A stretch of 64,000 bases of DNA from Ectothiorhodospiraceae bacterium BW-2 (GCA_008375315.1 CP032507.1:1725001-1789000); one strand, 5' to 3'. Shown: positions 1 through 9,544, counted from the stretch's first letter. Numbers and translations are program-made. Notes: generated from the sequence alone by a model not told the origin.

Positions 1-48
1 TGCGGTGGTACCGCCGCGACTGAAGTAGATGACCAAAATTTGACACAT
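1..48 (-). CDS. Flavodoxin-fold quinone oxidoreductase (WrbA-like), N-terminal fragment
   Basis: Only the first 16 codons are inside the window, reading MCQILVIYFSRGGTTA on the minus strand from an ATG at 48. A beta strand followed by a YFSRGGTTA-type phosphate-binding loop is typical of the N-terminus of flavodoxin-like NAD(P)H:quinone oxidoreductases of the WrbA group, which bind FMN. A GGAGAG ribosome-binding site lies just upstream. The rest of the gene is beyond the left edge, so WrbA is an inference from very few residues; another small flavodoxin is possible. Confidence 0.6.
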   Translation of the reverse strand, partial: MCQILVIYFSRGGTTA

Positions 49-61
49 CGGTGGCTCTCCT

Positions 62-88
62 TGTATTAAATGTATTAAATGTATTAAA
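62..88. repeat. Three tandem 9-bp units
   Basis: The unit TGTATTAAA is repeated three times without interruption, directly upstream of the ribosome-binding site of the flavodoxin-like gene. On the minus strand it reads TTTAATACA, so it could supply or overlap a -10 element. It is a simple sequence repeat that could change length by slippage. Confidence 0.8.
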
Positions 89-135
89 TGGTTAGCAGAG
101 ACTGATCATAACGCATGTAGTGGGGGTCGTCGTGG

Positions 136-705
136 CTACCCCTGTTTTTGTAGCAGCAGCCAGTGGGGAGGAGGGCGTCGGGTCGCTTCGGGTTTAAGTG
201 AGTATCGCTGTGTGAGTGACGCTGTGCACTGTAGCCAGTTAACTACCGCTCGCGCCTCTAGTTCCCCCTCTCTATGACCGCGATAGAGCATAATGGATAG
301 ATATCCTTCCGGTTTTAAAAGTTGCAGACTCTGCTCTAATGCCGCTAGGGTCGTGTTCGCCTCAGTGGTATAGCGCCTCTCTGATCTAGGACGGTAGCCG
401 AGATTAAACATAATCAGCGCAACTCGACCGAGCATCTCTGCGCTTAGTACGGCAACCATATCGGCATGAGTGTGGCAAAAGAGCGTCACCCGATGGAGCG
501 GCTGCCGAGCTAACTGCTGTTGTAGCGCTGTAATGGCGCTGTTATCAACATCGAAACCAACTACCTGCCCTTGAGTACCGCACTGTTGTGCTAGAAAGAG
601 GGTATCGTGGCCATTACCTACTGTCGCATCAATGACAGTGGCGTCGGGCGATAGCAGCGGCGCTAACTGCTGCTGCGCCAGCGCTGTTAGAGGTAGATAG
701 GCGAT
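136..705 (-). CDS. YtqB-like class I SAM-dependent methyltransferase
   Basis: The reading frame contains VIDATVGNGHDTLFLAQ, a class I methyltransferase motif I, and later FNLGYRPR and LKPEGYLSIMLYRGHREG, which match the rRNA-methylase-like YtqB family. The frame is open with no stop to beyond 780, but there is no ATG, GTG or TTG where the protein should begin. The first in-frame GTG (489) would remove motif I. YtqB proteins as I recall them begin about 29 residues before GNGHDT. That position is an ATC codon at 705-703, five bases after the metF stop. The resulting 189-residue protein has the family's length. It follows metF on the same strand and is probably co-transcribed and translationally coupled. 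The family call is firm; the start codon is an inference. Confidence 0.75.
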   Translation of the reverse strand: MAYLPLTALAQQQLAPLLSPDATVIDATVGNGHDTLFLAQQCGTQGQVVGFDVDNSAITALQQQLARQPLHRVTLFCHTHADMVAVLSAEMLGRVALIMFNLGYRPRSERRYTTEANTTLAALEQSLQLLKPEGYLSIMLYRGHREGELEARAVVNWLQCTASLTQRYSLKPEATRRPPPHWLLLQKQG

Positions 706-710
706 TGGAG

Positions 711-1541
711 CTAACTCTGAAGGTGACGGTGGATATATTCCGTCGGGCCAACCTGATTCATCGTATAAAAATGGAGTCCCGGCGCTCCTAGCTCCAGTAG
801 CTGCTGACAGAGCTGGAGGGTGAAATCGAGCCCAAACTGGCGTAGTGAGCTAAGATCATCGCCGTAACTCTCCAGTTTCAGTCGCAGCCAGCGCGGAATT
901 TCAGCCCCACATATAGCCGAAAATCGGGCTAGCTGCTTAATATTGGTGACCGGCATGATGCCAGGATAGATCGGAACGGTAATGCCGCGTTGGTGGCAGC
1001 TATCGAGAAAGTGGCGATAGGCATCGACATTGTAGAAGTACTGGGTAATCGCTGAGTCGGCACCGGCTGCGACCTTTTGGGCAAAATAGTCTAAATCGGC
1101 CTCGGCACTAACCGCCTGCGGGTGAAACTCGGGGTAGGCGGCGACCTCAATCGTAAAGTGTTGACCATGCCGTTGGCGAATAAACTCTACCAGTTCGTTC
1201 GCATGGTTTAGCTCGCCAGTGTCGCGCATGCCTGAGGGCATATCGCCACGAAGGGCGACGATGCGGGTCACGCCCATCTCAACATAGCGCTGTAGTAGTT
1301 TGGCGATATCGTCACGGCTGGCACCGATACAGGAGAGGTGGGGGGCGGTATCGAGACCGGCTGCGAGCATCTCGCTAACCGTCTCTATCGTACCGTGTTG
1401 GGTACTGCCACCGGCTCCGAAGGTGACCGATACATAGGCTGGCTTAAGCTGCTGTAGCTGCTGGCGAGTCTGCTGTAGTGTCTGTTTGGCTTCAGCGCTC
1501 TTTGGGGGGAAAAATTCAAAACTAAATTGGGGTTGAGTCAT
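711..1541 (-). CDS. metF: Methylenetetrahydrofolate reductase
   Basis: This 276-residue protein is a FAD-dependent TIM-barrel enzyme that reduces 5,10-methylene-THF to 5-methyl-THF for methionine synthesis. Characteristic MetF segments are visible: FSFEFFPPKS at the N-terminus, VTFGAGGSTQ, RGDMP, and AITQYFYNVDAY, followed by GIMPV near the centre. The length is slightly under the E. coli enzyme (296). The ATG at 1541 is preceded by GGAGTGA. The gene lies 70 bp downstream of ahcY in the same direction, so both halves of the activated methyl cycle may share the riboswitch-controlled transcript, subject to the hairpin between them. Confidence 0.95.
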   Translation of the reverse strand: MTQPQFSFEFFPPKSAEAKQTLQQTRQQLQQLKPAYVSVTFGAGGSTQHGTIETVSEMLAAGLDTAPHLSCIGASRDDIAKLLQRYVEMGVTRIVALRGDMPSGMRDTGELNHANELVEFIRQRHGQHFTIEVAAYPEFHPQAVSAEADLDYFAQKVAAGADSAITQYFYNVDAYRHFLDSCHQRGITVPIYPGIMPVTNIKQLARFSAICGAEIPRWLRLKLESYGDDLSSLRQFGLDFTLQLCQQLLELGAPGLHFYTMNQVGPTEYIHRHLQS

Positions 1542-1560
1542 GGCTCACTCCGTAACAGAG

Positions 1561-1598
1561 CTCCCCGCTATCAAAATAGGTAGCTTGATAGCGGGGAG
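1561..1598 (-). terminator. Perfect 14-bp hairpin between ahcY and metF
   Basis: CTCCCCGCTATCAA at 1561-1574 is the exact reverse complement of 1585-1598, leaving a 10-base loop. The hairpin sits in the short ahcY-metF gap. No U-run follows it on the minus strand, so it is not a textbook intrinsic terminator. It may be a weak terminator, a 3'-end stabiliser or a processing signal that sets ahcY and metF mRNA levels apart. Confidence 0.6.
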
Positions 1599-1611
1599 AG
1601 GCGATTAAAAA

Positions 1612-3012
1612 TTAGTAGCGATAGTGGTTCGGTTTATAGGGGCCGTCTGGGCTGACGCCAATATAGTCGGCCTGATAGTCGCTCAGTCGAGTCAAATTGG
1701 CACCAATTTTTTGCAGGTGGAGCCGCGCTACCTCCTCATCCAGATGTTTTGGCAGAGTATAGACCTGATTTTGGTACTCATCCCCTTTAGTCCACAGTTC
1801 GATCTGGGCCAGTGTCTGGTTAGTAAACGAGTTAGACATCACAAAACTGGGGTGGCCGGTGGCGCAGCCTAGGTTAACCAGTCGCCCTTTAGCTAGCAGA
1901 ATAATACGCTTACCATCGGCAAAGATAACATGATCGACCTGCGGCTTAATCTCATCCCACTGGCACTTCTCCTCTAAAGAGGCGACATCAATCTCATTAT
2001 CGAAGTGGCCGATGTTACAGACAATCGCTTGATCTTTCATCTGCGCTATATGGTCGTAACGGATAACATGGAAGTTGCCGGTGGCGGTGACGAAGATATC
2101 GCCTTGAGAGCAGGCATCCTCCATTGTGACCACCCGATACCCCTCCATCGCCGCCTGTAGGGCACAAATGGGGTCGATTTCGGTGACCCAGACGGTAGCG
2201 CCGAGACCACGCAGCGACTGGGCGCACCCTTTACCGACATCGCCATAGCCGAGCACGACGGCAATTTTGCCGGCAATCATCACATCGGTCGCCCGCTTAA
2301 TGCCATCGACTAGCGACTCACGGCAGCCGTAGAGGTTATCGAATTTCGATTTGGTGACCGAATCGTTCACATTAATCGCCGGAAACGGTAGCTCACCCTT
2401 GTCGGCCATCTGATAGAGACGGTGAACGCCAGTCGTTGTCTCTTCGGTGACGCCGCGAATATTCTTCAAAATAGTGGAGTACCAGTTCGGTTGCTCGCTC
2501 AGACGCTGCTTAATTGCCGCATAGAGTACTCGCTCCTCCTCAGAGGTGGGGTGATCGAGCACCGAACTATCCTGCTCCGCTTTCGCGCCGAGGTTGATAA
2601 GCAGCGTGGCATCGCCGCCATCGTCCAGAATCATATTGGGGGTACCGCCATCGGCCCACTCCATAATCTTATGGGTATAGGCCCAGTACTCCTCCAGCGT
2701 CTCCCCCTTATAGGCGAAGACCGGAATGGCCTGTGCAGCAATCGCAGCGGCAGCGTGATCTTGGGTTGAGTAGATATTACAAGAGGCCCAGCGCACTTCG
2801 GCCCCTAACGCAACTAAGGTCTCAATCAAGACCGCCGTTTGGATCGTCATGTGGAGCGAGCCGGCGATTCGTGCCCCCTTGAGCGGTTGGCTTTGGCGAT
2901 ATTTTTCGCGCGTCTGCACCAGACCGGGCATTTCGGTTTCAGCAATGGCGATCTCTTTGCGCCCCCAGTCGGCCAGCTCGATATTGGCAACATAGTAGTC
3001 GTTAGCACTCAT
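1612..3012 (-). CDS. ahcY: S-adenosylhomocysteine hydrolase
   Basis: AhcY cleaves S-adenosylhomocysteine to adenosine and homocysteine with tightly bound NAD. The 466-residue protein has the expected N-terminal [12 protein letters not shown] segment (55-66), the catalytic [11 protein letters not shown] region (216-226), the Rossmann motif [15 protein letters not shown] (255-269) and the C-terminal KPNHYRY that closes the active site. I take the ATG at 3012 because AGGAGAG lies just before it. An in-frame ATG at 3045 would add eleven unrelated residues and lies between the riboswitch and this Shine-Dalgarno. The gene is controlled by the SAH riboswitch directly upstream. Confidence 0.97.
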   Translation of the reverse strand: MSANDYYVANIELADWGRKEIAIAETEMPGLVQTREKYRQSQPLKGARIAGSLHMTIQTAVLIETLVALGAEVRWASCNIYSTQDHAAAAIAAQAIPVFAYKGETLEEYWAYTHKIMEWADGGTPNMILDDGGDATLLINLGAKAEQDSSVLDHPTSEEERVLYAAIKQRLSEQPNWYSTILKNIRGVTEETTTGVHRLYQMADKGELPFPAINVNDSVTKSKFDNLYGCRESLVDGIKRATDVMIAGKIAVVLGYGDVGKGCAQSLRGLGATVWVTEIDPICALQAAMEGYRVVTMEDACSQGDIFVTATGNFHVIRYDHIAQMKDQAIVCNIGHFDNEIDVASLEEKCQWDEIKPQVDHVIFADGKRIILLAKGRLVNLGCATGHPSFVMSNSFTNQTLAQIELWTKGDEYQNQVYTLPKHLDEEVARLHLQKIGANLTRLSDYQADYIGVSPDGPYKPNHYRY

Positions 3013-3048
3013 TAGCACTCTCCTGATTTTTAAGATACTGTTCATTTA

Positions 3049-3135
3049 GCGAGCGCCGTTGAGGGTTAAATTTGAGTTGTACCCTGAGCCTGACAGGAGA
3101 GTGAAATTGGCAACCTGCTGCAGCGCCCCTCAGGG
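3049..3135 (-). promoter_or_regulatory. S-adenosylhomocysteine (SAH) riboswitch
   Basis: On the minus strand the leader reads CCCTGAGGGGCGCTGCAGC (3135-3117), then CAGGCTCAGGG (3092-3082), then AACGGCGCTCGC (3060-3049). These are the three conserved segments of the SAH riboswitch in their known order. P1 pairs CCCTGAG with CTCAGGG, and the last segment can pair with GGGGCGC to form the pseudoknot. Known members precede ahcY, and ligand binding raises expression by freeing the ribosome-binding site or preventing termination. Here the AGGAGAG of ahcY begins about 23 bases downstream, which suits translational control. Confidence 0.93.
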
Positions 3136-3181
3136 ACAAAAATAGAGAGGCCATAGCAAATAGCACCATGGCCGGAAAAAT

Positions 3182-3210
3182 AATTTAGGGTATTCCGGTA
3201 GCAGATGCAA
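3182..3210 (-). promoter_or_regulatory. Probable sigma-70 promoter for ahcY
   Basis: On the minus strand TTGCAT (3210-3205) and TAAATT (3187-3182) are separated by 17 bases. Transcription would start near 3174, about 40 bases before the riboswitch. An inverted repeat, GGCCAT-N13-ATGGCC (3149-3173), covers the predicted start and could be a 5' hairpin or an operator. Confidence 0.6.
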
Positions 3211-3270
3211 CCCGATTTGGAAATGAATTTGCCACTTTTGCCCAAAAAGTGTCGCAACCGTGGGGGGGAT

Positions 3271-3279
3271 TGCTAAAAT
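3271..3279 (+). promoter_or_regulatory. Candidate extended -10 element for the aldolase-like gene
   Basis: TGCTAAAAT fits an extended -10 (TGn followed by TAAAAT), 33 bases before the coding start. The -35 region is poor (GTCGCA at 17 bp spacing). It would diverge from the ahcY promoter. Confidence 0.35.
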
Positions 3280-3311
3280 AGTGCCACTATGCAGCGAAAG
3301 AGGGGAGAGTG

Positions 3312-4421
3312 ATGCCACTGGTTAATGCACGCGATATGTTACAACACGCCTACTATAACGGCTACGCCATCGGGGCGTTTGCTTTGGTGAATACCGACTT
3401 TTTAAGCGCTATTTTGCGTGCCGCAGAGCGGTGTCGAGCACCGGTGATACTTCGTCTGGCCGAGTCCCACTTTGATTACTTCGAGTTTCAGCCACTCATG
3501 GCGGCTGTCGAGGCGGCGGCAGAGCGGGCGTCGGTGCCGGTAGCGATCCACTTTGATCGTGGCACCTCGCTCGATGCGGCGATAGCGTCGATTCATTGCG
3601 GCTGCAATAGCGTGATGGTTGACACTTCACAGCTACCGTTTGCCGATAACTGCCGCTTGACTAAACAGGTCGTTGATATGGCGCACGCCTGCGGGATTGC
3701 GGTAGAGGGGGAGTTAGGCCGGATCGGTGATATTAGCGTGAGCGAAGCGACAGCCTACCTACAGCAGAGCGGTATCGACTCGTTAGCGATTTCGATTGGC
3801 ACGGCACAGGCGCTCGATTTTGAGCGGCTGGAGGCGCTTAATCAAGCGCTGGAGATACCGCTGGTGATTGAGAGCCATCGCGGCTTAAGGGAGGATCAGT
3901 GTCGGCAGTTAATCGCTAATGGTGTGGCAAAAATTAACGACTATACCGCCCTCTCCGATGTCGCTGGAGCCGCCATTAGAGCCCAATGTAGCAGCGTGGA
4001 CTCTTTAGGCTACACCCCTCTAACCTCAGGGGTAGTGGCGGCGATAGCCGCTGAGGTAGAGCGCTCTATTCGGCTCTGGGGAGGGACGGGGCAGGCTGAG
4101 GCGGTACTAGCCCAGAGTGAGGCATGGCTGCCGGTAGAGCATCTGATTATCTTTAATGTCAATGAGTTGGAAGATAGCGAGGCTGAGGCGATGATGCGAA
4201 AGGGAAAAGCTATTTTAGAGAAGATTCCCGGGGTAAGAGAGGTTGTGGTGGGAACTGCGGTGAAGTTAGATGCGACATATCGCTATACTTGGGTTGTCCG
4301 TTTCTGTCATCAGGCCGTTATCGATAGCTATCGTGACCATCCTGACCATTTAGCGTTTGCTAATAGCGACTTTAGACCGGTCGCCGCTGATCGAATCTCT
4401 ATCGATTTTCAGGCGGTTTAG
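3312..4421 (+). CDS. Class II aldolase-fold protein fused to a Dabb domain, zinc ligands lost
   Basis: Residues 1-250 resemble GatY/KbaY/FbaA class II aldolases: NARDMLQHAYYNGYAIGAFA at the start, PVAIHFDRG (76-84), the EGELGRIG block (132-139), IGTAQ (162-166) and PLVIESHRG (183-191). In active enzymes the corresponding motifs are HLDHG, GTAH and LVLHG, and their histidines bind zinc. Here these positions are R83, Q166 and E187, while D82 and E134 remain. Residues 273-369 form a stress-responsive alpha/beta-barrel (Dabb) domain, ending with HPDHLAFAN. A GGGGAG precedes the ATG at 3312; a GTG at 3309 is the alternative. The stop is 48 bp before trpG. The reaction is unknown; classical aldol cleavage is unlikely. 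Confidence 0.8.
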   Translation: MPLVNARDMLQHAYYNGYAIGAFALVNTDFLSAILRAAERCRAPVILRLAESHFDYFEFQPLMAAVEAAAERASVPVAIHFDRGTSLDAAIASIHCGCNSVMVDTSQLPFADNCRLTKQVVDMAHACGIAVEGELGRIGDISVSEATAYLQQSGIDSLAISIGTAQALDFERLEALNQALEIPLVIESHRGLREDQCRQLIANGVAKINDYTALSDVAGAAIRAQCSSVDSLGYTPLTSGVVAAIAAEVERSIRLWGGTGQAEAVLAQSEAWLPVEHLIIFNVNELEDSEAEAMMRKGKAILEKIPGVREVVVGTAVKLDATYRYTWVVRFCHQAVIDSYRDHPDHLAFANSDFRPVAADRISIDFQAV

Positions 4422-4469
4422 GTCAACACTCTCAGCTAGGAACTAATCAATTAATAGGACAATGGCGCG

Positions 4470-5054
4470 ATGCTACTGATGATAGATAACTACGACTCCT
4501 TTACCTACAACTTAGTACAATACTTTGGCGAGTTAGGGGTTGAGGTAAAGGTGGTGCGCAACGATGCGATCTCCATCGCGGAGATTGAGCAGTTGCAACC
4601 GGCACAGCTTGTCATTTCGCCAGGGCCTTGTACCCCGACAGAGGCGGGAATATCAATCGAAGCGATTCGCTACTTTGGCGGTAAAATCCCGCTCCTAGGG
4701 GTCTGCTTAGGCCACCAAGCGATTGGCGAGGCGTTTGGTGGTCGCATCGTCCATGCAACAACGATTATGCACGGTAAAACTTCACCTATCTACCACCATC
4801 ACTGCGGTGTGTTTACTCAACTGCCACAAGGCTTTGAGGCGACCCGCTACCACTCGTTGGTGATTGAACAGCAGTCACTGCCCGAGGTACTAGAGGTGAC
4901 CGCTTGGACCGAAAATAGCGACGGCTCAAGGGAGGAGATTATGGGGGTGCGCCATAGAGAGCTGCCGCTTGAGGGGGTACAGTTTCACCCCGAATCGATT
5001 TTGACCGAGCATGGTCATCAACTACTGCGCAATTTTTTGGATAACTACGCTTAA
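4470..5054 (+). CDS. trpG: Anthranilate synthase glutamine amidotransferase subunit
   Basis: TrpG releases ammonia from glutamine for TrpE. This 194-residue class I amidotransferase has the nucleophile in [13 protein letters not shown] (Cys79) and the His/Glu pair in [11 protein letters not shown] (H174, E176). The N-terminal [15 protein letters not shown] is characteristic of TrpG/PabA. It is directly followed by trpD, nine bases after its stop, which favours TrpG over a dedicated PabA, although one protein often serves both. TrpE is encoded 48 kb away in this window, so the trp genes are split. Confidence 0.95.
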   Translation: MLLMIDNYDSFTYNLVQYFGELGVEVKVVRNDAISIAEIEQLQPAQLVISPGPCTPTEAGISIEAIRYFGGKIPLLGVCLGHQAIGEAFGGRIVHATTIMHGKTSPIYHHHCGVFTQLPQGFEATRYHSLVIEQQSLPEVLEVTAWTENSDGSREEIMGVRHRELPLEGVQFHPESILTEHGHQLLRNFLDNYA

Positions 5055-5063
5055 GGAGTCTGC

Positions 5064-6104
5064 ATGAGTATCGATATGGTAACGGCTATTCGCCGGATGG
5101 TGGATAGAAGCGCGTTAAGTCGCGCCGAGATGGAGCAGGTCATGGCGCTGATTATGACCGGGGAGGCGACACCGGCCCAAATTGGCGGCTTTTTAATCGG
5201 CTTGCGTCAAAAGGGGGAGACGGTCGATGAGATTACCGCTGCCGCCGCCGTCATGCGCAGACTAGCGACCGTCGTGACGGTGAGGGGTGATCGTGACCAT
5301 CTCATTGATACCTGTGGCACTGGCGGTGATGCCTCAGGCAGCTTTAATATCTCTACCACGGTCGCACTGGTGGTGGCCGCCGCCGGTGGCCGGGTCGCTA
5401 AGCACGGTAATCGTTCGATCTCCTCCCGCTCTGGTAGCGCCGATCTACTCGAAGCGGCGGGGGTGCAGCTAGCCCTAACGCCAGAGCAGGTTGGCCAATG
5501 TATCGACGAGGTGGGGGTCGGTTTTATGTTTGCGCCGGCTCACCATGGTGCGATGAAGCACGCCATCGGCCCCCGTAAGGAGATGGGAGTGAGGACGATA
5601 TTTAACCTACTCGGGCCGCTAACCAATCCTGCTGGAGCGCCGAATCAGCTACTAGGGGTCTTTGATGCGATTTGGGTGGAGCCGATAGCAGAGGTGCTGC
5701 AGCAGTTAGGTAGCCGTCACGTGATGGTGGTTCATGCCGAAGATGGCCTAGATGAGATAAGTATTGCCGCAGCGACAAAGGTGGCGGAGCTGAAACAGGG
5801 CCAGATTAGTACCTATTGCATCACCCCAGAGCAGTTTGGTCTGCAGCGCTCTTCCCTAGCCTCGATTCAGGTCGATGGGGTCGAGGAGTCGCTAGCGATG
5901 GTGCAGTCGGTACTTAACGGGGAGTTAGGCCCAGCCCGCGATATTGTGTTGTTAAATGCAGCGGCCGCGCTCTATCTCTCCAATCTAGCGGTCGATATGG
6001 CCGCCGGTGTGGCCAAGGCCGCTAGGGTGCTCGATAGCGGTGCGGCGGCCAATCGATTGCGGCAGTTGGCCGACTTGACCCAAAAGCTAGCTAACGCCTC
6101 ATGA
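5064..6104 (+). CDS. trpD: Anthranilate phosphoribosyltransferase
   Basis: TrpD transfers the phosphoribosyl group of PRPP to anthranilate. The 346-residue protein carries the PRPP-binding [30 protein letters not shown] and the anthranilate-site segment [20 protein letters not shown] followed by [10 protein letters not shown], all in the expected order. The ATG at 5064 has AAGGAG at a normal distance. The stop codon overlaps the trpC start (ATGA), which implies translational coupling. Confidence 0.97.
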   Translation: MSIDMVTAIRRMVDRSALSRAEMEQVMALIMTGEATPAQIGGFLIGLRQKGETVDEITAAAAVMRRLATVVTVRGDRDHLIDTCGTGGDASGSFNISTTVALVVAAAGGRVAKHGNRSISSRSGSADLLEAAGVQLALTPEQVGQCIDEVGVGFMFAPAHHGAMKHAIGPRKEMGVRTIFNLLGPLTNPAGAPNQLLGVFDAIWVEPIAEVLQQLGSRHVMVVHAEDGLDEISIAAATKVAELKQGQISTYCITPEQFGLQRSSLASIQVDGVEESLAMVQSVLNGELGPARDIVLLNAAAALYLSNLAVDMAAGVAKAARVLDSGAAANRLRQLADLTQKLANAS

Positions 6105-6892
6105 GTAGCGACATTTTGCAACGAATTTTGGCGAGAAAAGAGGAGGAGAATCGCCAGCGCAAACAGCACTCTCCCCAGTCGCTGCTTGAGGGTAGGTTAG
6201 CGAGCGCCTCAGCGCCAAGGGGGTTTATTCGGGCGTTACAGCAGCGCATCGCCGGTGGTGAGGCTGCTGTTATCGCCGAAGTGAAAAAGGCGAGCCCTAG
6301 TAAAGGGGTGATTCGCCCCGACTTTAATCCAGCCCAGATTGCGCAGAGCTATCAACAAGGAGGGGCGAGCTGCCTGTCGGTATTGACCGATAGCGACTTC
6401 TTTCAGGGCTCAACCGAAGCGCTCCAGCAGGCGCGAGCCGCGTGTGAGCTACCGGTTCTGCGCAAGGAGTTTATTATCGATCCCTATCAGCTCTACGAAG
6501 CGAGGGCGATGGGGGCCGATGCGGTGCTGCTAATTGTGGCGGCATTAGAGCAGTCTCAGCTACGCGATCTAGCTGCTTTGGCGACGGAGTTAGAGCTCGA
6601 TATCTTAACGGAGGTACATAATCGGCAGGAGCTAGAGCGGCTGCTAGCGCTCGATTTAACGCTAGTGGGTATTAATAACCGCAATTTGCGCACCTTTAAG
6701 ACCTCATTGCAGACCACTTTAGAGCTATTAGAGAGAGTGCCCGCTGATAGGTTGGTGGTGACCGAAAGCGGAATCCATACTGCTGCCGATGTTGCTCTAA
6801 TGCGACAGCATGGGGTCAATGCTTTTTTGGTGGGAGAGGCGTTTATGCGGGCCTCGGAGCCGGGTGAGAAGTTGGCGGAGCTATTTGCATGA
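6101..6892 (+). CDS. trpC: Indole-3-glycerol-phosphate synthase
   Basis: TrpC closes the indole ring from carboxyphenylaminodeoxyribulose phosphate. The 263-residue TIM barrel shows [17 protein letters not shown] (substrate-binding loop with catalytic Lys), [38 protein letters not shown] and VTESGI. It is the stand-alone enzyme without a TrpF domain. It overlaps trpD at its start and the phosphatase gene at its end, each by four bases. Confidence 0.97.
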   Translation: MSSDILQRILARKEEENRQRKQHSPQSLLEGRLASASAPRGFIRALQQRIAGGEAAVIAEVKKASPSKGVIRPDFNPAQIAQSYQQGGASCLSVLTDSDFFQGSTEALQQARAACELPVLRKEFIIDPYQLYEARAMGADAVLLIVAALEQSQLRDLAALATELELDILTEVHNRQELERLLALDLTLVGINNRNLRTFKTSLQTTLELLERVPADRLVVTESGIHTAADVALMRQHGVNAFLVGEAFMRASEPGEKLAELFA

Positions 6893-7704
6893 TAGAGCCG
6901 ATAGAGCTGCTATCGCCGCTAATTGAGGCGGTTAAGGCGGTGGCAAAGCAGCACGGTTTAGAGCATGTAAGCGCGATTAAGGCGGAGCAGAAGCGGGATG
7001 GCTCGGTGGTCACGGCGGTCGATCTGGCCCTACAACAGCAGTTGTTACAGCAGCTACAGCAGCTCACTCCCGATATTGCCGTACTGGCCGAGGAGATGGT
7101 ACCAGAGCTGCAGCAGCGGCTGTTGGCGACACACGACTATCTTTGGGTGGTCGATCCACTCGATGGCACCACCAATTTTGCCGCCGGATTGCCTTGGTTT
7201 GCCATATCGGTCGCGCTACTCTATCAACAGCAGCCGTTATTAGGGGTGATCTATGATCCGCTTAGAGAGGAGTGTTTTAGCGCTATCGCTAACGGCGGGG
7301 CGTGGTTAAATCGAGAGCCGATAGCGCCGTTGCGGCTCCCTACGCAGCTAGCGGAGGCGATCGGCCTTATCGATTTTAAGCGGCTATTGCCCTCGTTGCG
7401 CTGGCGACTTAGCGATAGGCCGCCCTATACTTCGCAGCGCAGTTTTGGTTCCGGTGCCCTCGACTGGTGCTGGATAGCGACGGGCCGCTGTCATCTCTAC
7501 CTGCATGGGCGGCAGAGTTTGTGGGATTACGCTGCAGGATGGCTCATCTTGCAGCAGGCCGGTGGGGAGAGTTTGACGCTGGAGGGAGAGCGGCTCTTTG
7601 CGCAAGGCTTAGAGAGGTGCTCAGTGGTTGCCGCGAGTAGTTCGGCGCTATTTGAGCTGTGGTATGGCTGGGTTACAGCACCATCCGCTCGACTAGATCA
7701 TTAA
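6889..7704 (+). CDS. Inositol-monophosphatase family phosphatase
   Basis: This 271-residue protein has the metal-binding signature of the Li+-sensitive phosphatase family: AEEMVPE (E68, E69), [12 protein letters not shown] (D89, D92, G93, T94) and, near residue 212, [15 protein letters not shown]. Members dephosphorylate inositol phosphates, 3'-phosphoadenosine 5'-phosphate (CysQ) or related small molecules; the sequence alone does not decide which. It starts inside the trpC stop (ATGA), so it is the last gene of the trpGDC transcript. In some bacteria a phosphatase of this superfamily supplies histidinol phosphatase, so an amino-acid-pathway role is conceivable. Its 3' end overlaps the convergent chemoreceptor gene by 32 bp. 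Confidence 0.85.
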   Translation: MIEPIELLSPLIEAVKAVAKQHGLEHVSAIKAEQKRDGSVVTAVDLALQQQLLQQLQQLTPDIAVLAEEMVPELQQRLLATHDYLWVVDPLDGTTNFAAGLPWFAISVALLYQQQPLLGVIYDPLREECFSAIANGGAWLNREPIAPLRLPTQLAEAIGLIDFKRLLPSLRWRLSDRPPYTSQRSFGSGALDWCWIATGRCHLYLHGRQSLWDYAAGWLILQQAGGESLTLEGERLFAQGLERCSVVAASSSALFELWYGWVTAPSARLDH

Positions 7705-9529
7705 GACGCTCTACAATTTGATTTATCTGCTGTGAAGTTTGCAGCACATGCTGTGCTTTGTCGATGGCCTCCTCTGTGGTGGCATTAACACCGACAATTT
7801 CGTGATAGGTGCGGAGGCTAATCTGCTCCTCCTCTTCGGCCGATTGGCTGATATTGGCATTCATCTGTCGAATTTGACCGATAGCGGTGGCGATCTCCTG
7901 CATCGAATCGATGATCGTCGAAGCCTCCTTAACCAATCCATCGCTATAGGTCACATTGGTGCGCATGGTGCGGGTGGAGTCGTCGAGCTTCTGCTGTAAA
8001 ATTTGCGCCATCTGCTCAATTTGAGCCGTTGCCTCTTGAGTGCGTCCCGAGAGGGTACGAACCTCATCGGCAACCACAGCAAAGCCGCGACCCTGTTCAC
8101 CGGCGCGGGCAGCCTCAATCGCAGCATTCAGGGCTAATAGATTGGTCTGTTCTGCTATGGCTTTAATATCGTTAAGAATATGGACAATACTCTCGCTCTC
8201 GCTCTTGAGGCCGTTAATCACCTCGACCGAATCGTTGACATGGCTAGAGAGGGTATGAATGTGGGCGATAGTCCGTTCAATGGTCGTGACACCCTTTTTG
8301 GTATTGGTTTCGGCGATCTCTGCGGCACGACACGCCTCATTAGCGTGATCAAGTACTCGTGAACTCTGTGCTGATATCTGGTTAACTGCACTGGTAATCG
8401 ACTCAATTCGCTGCTTTTGCAGCCGGTTGTCGCTTAGGCTAGCCTCGGCATTATCGGTCAGCTCCCGATCAGATCGGGAGAGGCTCTGGATGGTTAGGTT
8501 CAGATCATCAATTAATTGGCGCAGATAGGTGACCATCTTTGCCGCAGCTAGCTCTAGCTGGCCAATCTCATCGCGGTGGCGGGGTTGGATGTCGATTCTT
8601 AAGTCGCCGTCAGCGATATGGGTAAGCTGTTGGGAGATATAGCGTAGCGGCCTAAAGAGGCGAGGGGTGTACCAGAGCAGAATGGCGATAGCGAGGATCA
8701 AAATGGTACCGCCGCCGATGAGGGCTAACTGATTCGCTCGCCTCTGGCTCTCGATACTGTCACTAAAATCGGCACCGATGAGCAGCTCTGCGACAGCTCT
8801 CTGTTCGATATCGGTTAGGGTATGGCGACTGACTGCCCAGTAGCGATTATCGTAACTTATCTGTTCAAAGGTGCGTTCTGGGCTAAAAGCGGCAAACAGA
8901 CGCGGATTAAGTTCTGCATCGGTGGTATAGAGGGGCCTCCCCTGACGCTGGATTAGCGCGTGTGAGTCGGCCTCTGTGGTGAAGTGTTGTAGGGTGGTGC
9001 GAAGATTTTTCAACAGCAGCGCACCGCCTAGCAGTTGACCACGCTGGGTGATCGGGAGGGCGACCATAACCATTAACTCACCTGTTTCATCGAGGCCGAT
9101 GGCGTGCAGATTTTTACCTTCGGTCAACACCTGATTGACCAGCCGGTTGCGGCTTTGGCCGGTGTAGTTATCGGCGGCTGACACTAAAATCTCACCTTGG
9201 GCGTTAAAGATTCGCAGGTTATGGAGCATATCCTGTGCGGCCATAGAGGCGTAAGCGGGCTCAATTTCGGCGCTAATGGCCTCAAGATCGACCGCCTTTA
9301 GTCCCCGTTTCAACTGACTGTTGCGGGTCAGCTTTTTAGTTTCGAGATCGAGTTGGCTATAGTCGTGCCTAAGAAAGTTGCGCCAGAGGAGATCGCGGCC
9401 ATAGGTGACCGCCTCTTCAAAGCGCTTTTCGCTCTGCTTTTGGGCGCTCATTCCGGCCCAAATCAGCGTAGCGGCGACCGCTAGTGTCACCACTAGGGTG
9501 AGCAGAACGATCTTTAGTCGTAGTGGCAT
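7673..9529 (-). CDS. Methyl-accepting chemotaxis protein
   Basis: A 618-residue transmembrane chemoreceptor. TM1 spans about residues 6-26 and TM2 about 268-287. The roughly 240-residue periplasmic region between them resembles a single Cache sensor domain; its ligand cannot be read from sequence. HAMP follows at about 288-345, then a long cytoplasmic coiled coil whose hairpin tip contains [20 protein letters not shown] and [12 protein letters not shown], the CheA/CheW-binding signature. The ATG at 9529 lies 15 bp after the rhodanese stop, so both are probably co-transcribed. The gene ends inside the tail of the opposing phosphatase gene. Confidence 0.95.
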   Translation of the reverse strand: MPLRLKIVLLTLVVTLAVAATLIWAGMSAQKQSEKRFEEAVTYGRDLLWRNFLRHDYSQLDLETKKLTRNSQLKRGLKAVDLEAISAEIEPAYASMAAQDMLHNLRIFNAQGEILVSAADNYTGQSRNRLVNQVLTEGKNLHAIGLDETGELMVMVALPITQRGQLLGGALLLKNLRTTLQHFTTEADSHALIQRQGRPLYTTDAELNPRLFAAFSPERTFEQISYDNRYWAVSRHTLTDIEQRAVAELLIGADFSDSIESQRRANQLALIGGGTILILAIAILLWYTPRLFRPLRYISQQLTHIADGDLRIDIQPRHRDEIGQLELAAAKMVTYLRQLIDDLNLTIQSLSRSDRELTDNAEASLSDNRLQKQRIESITSAVNQISAQSSRVLDHANEACRAAEIAETNTKKGVTTIERTIAHIHTLSSHVNDSVEVINGLKSESESIVHILNDIKAIAEQTNLLALNAAIEAARAGEQGRGFAVVADEVRTLSGRTQEATAQIEQMAQILQQKLDDSTRTMRTNVTYSDGLVKEASTIIDSMQEIATAIGQIRQMNANISQSAEEEEQISLRTYHEIVGVNATTEEAIDKAQHVLQTSQQINQIVERLNDLVERMVL

Positions 9530-9544
9530 CGGCTGTGTGGCTGC

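Noticed and set aside
2422-2769. 115-residue open frame on the plus strand inside ahcY
   Set aside because: It is antisense to the strongly conserved ahcY and has no family features or ribosome-binding site.
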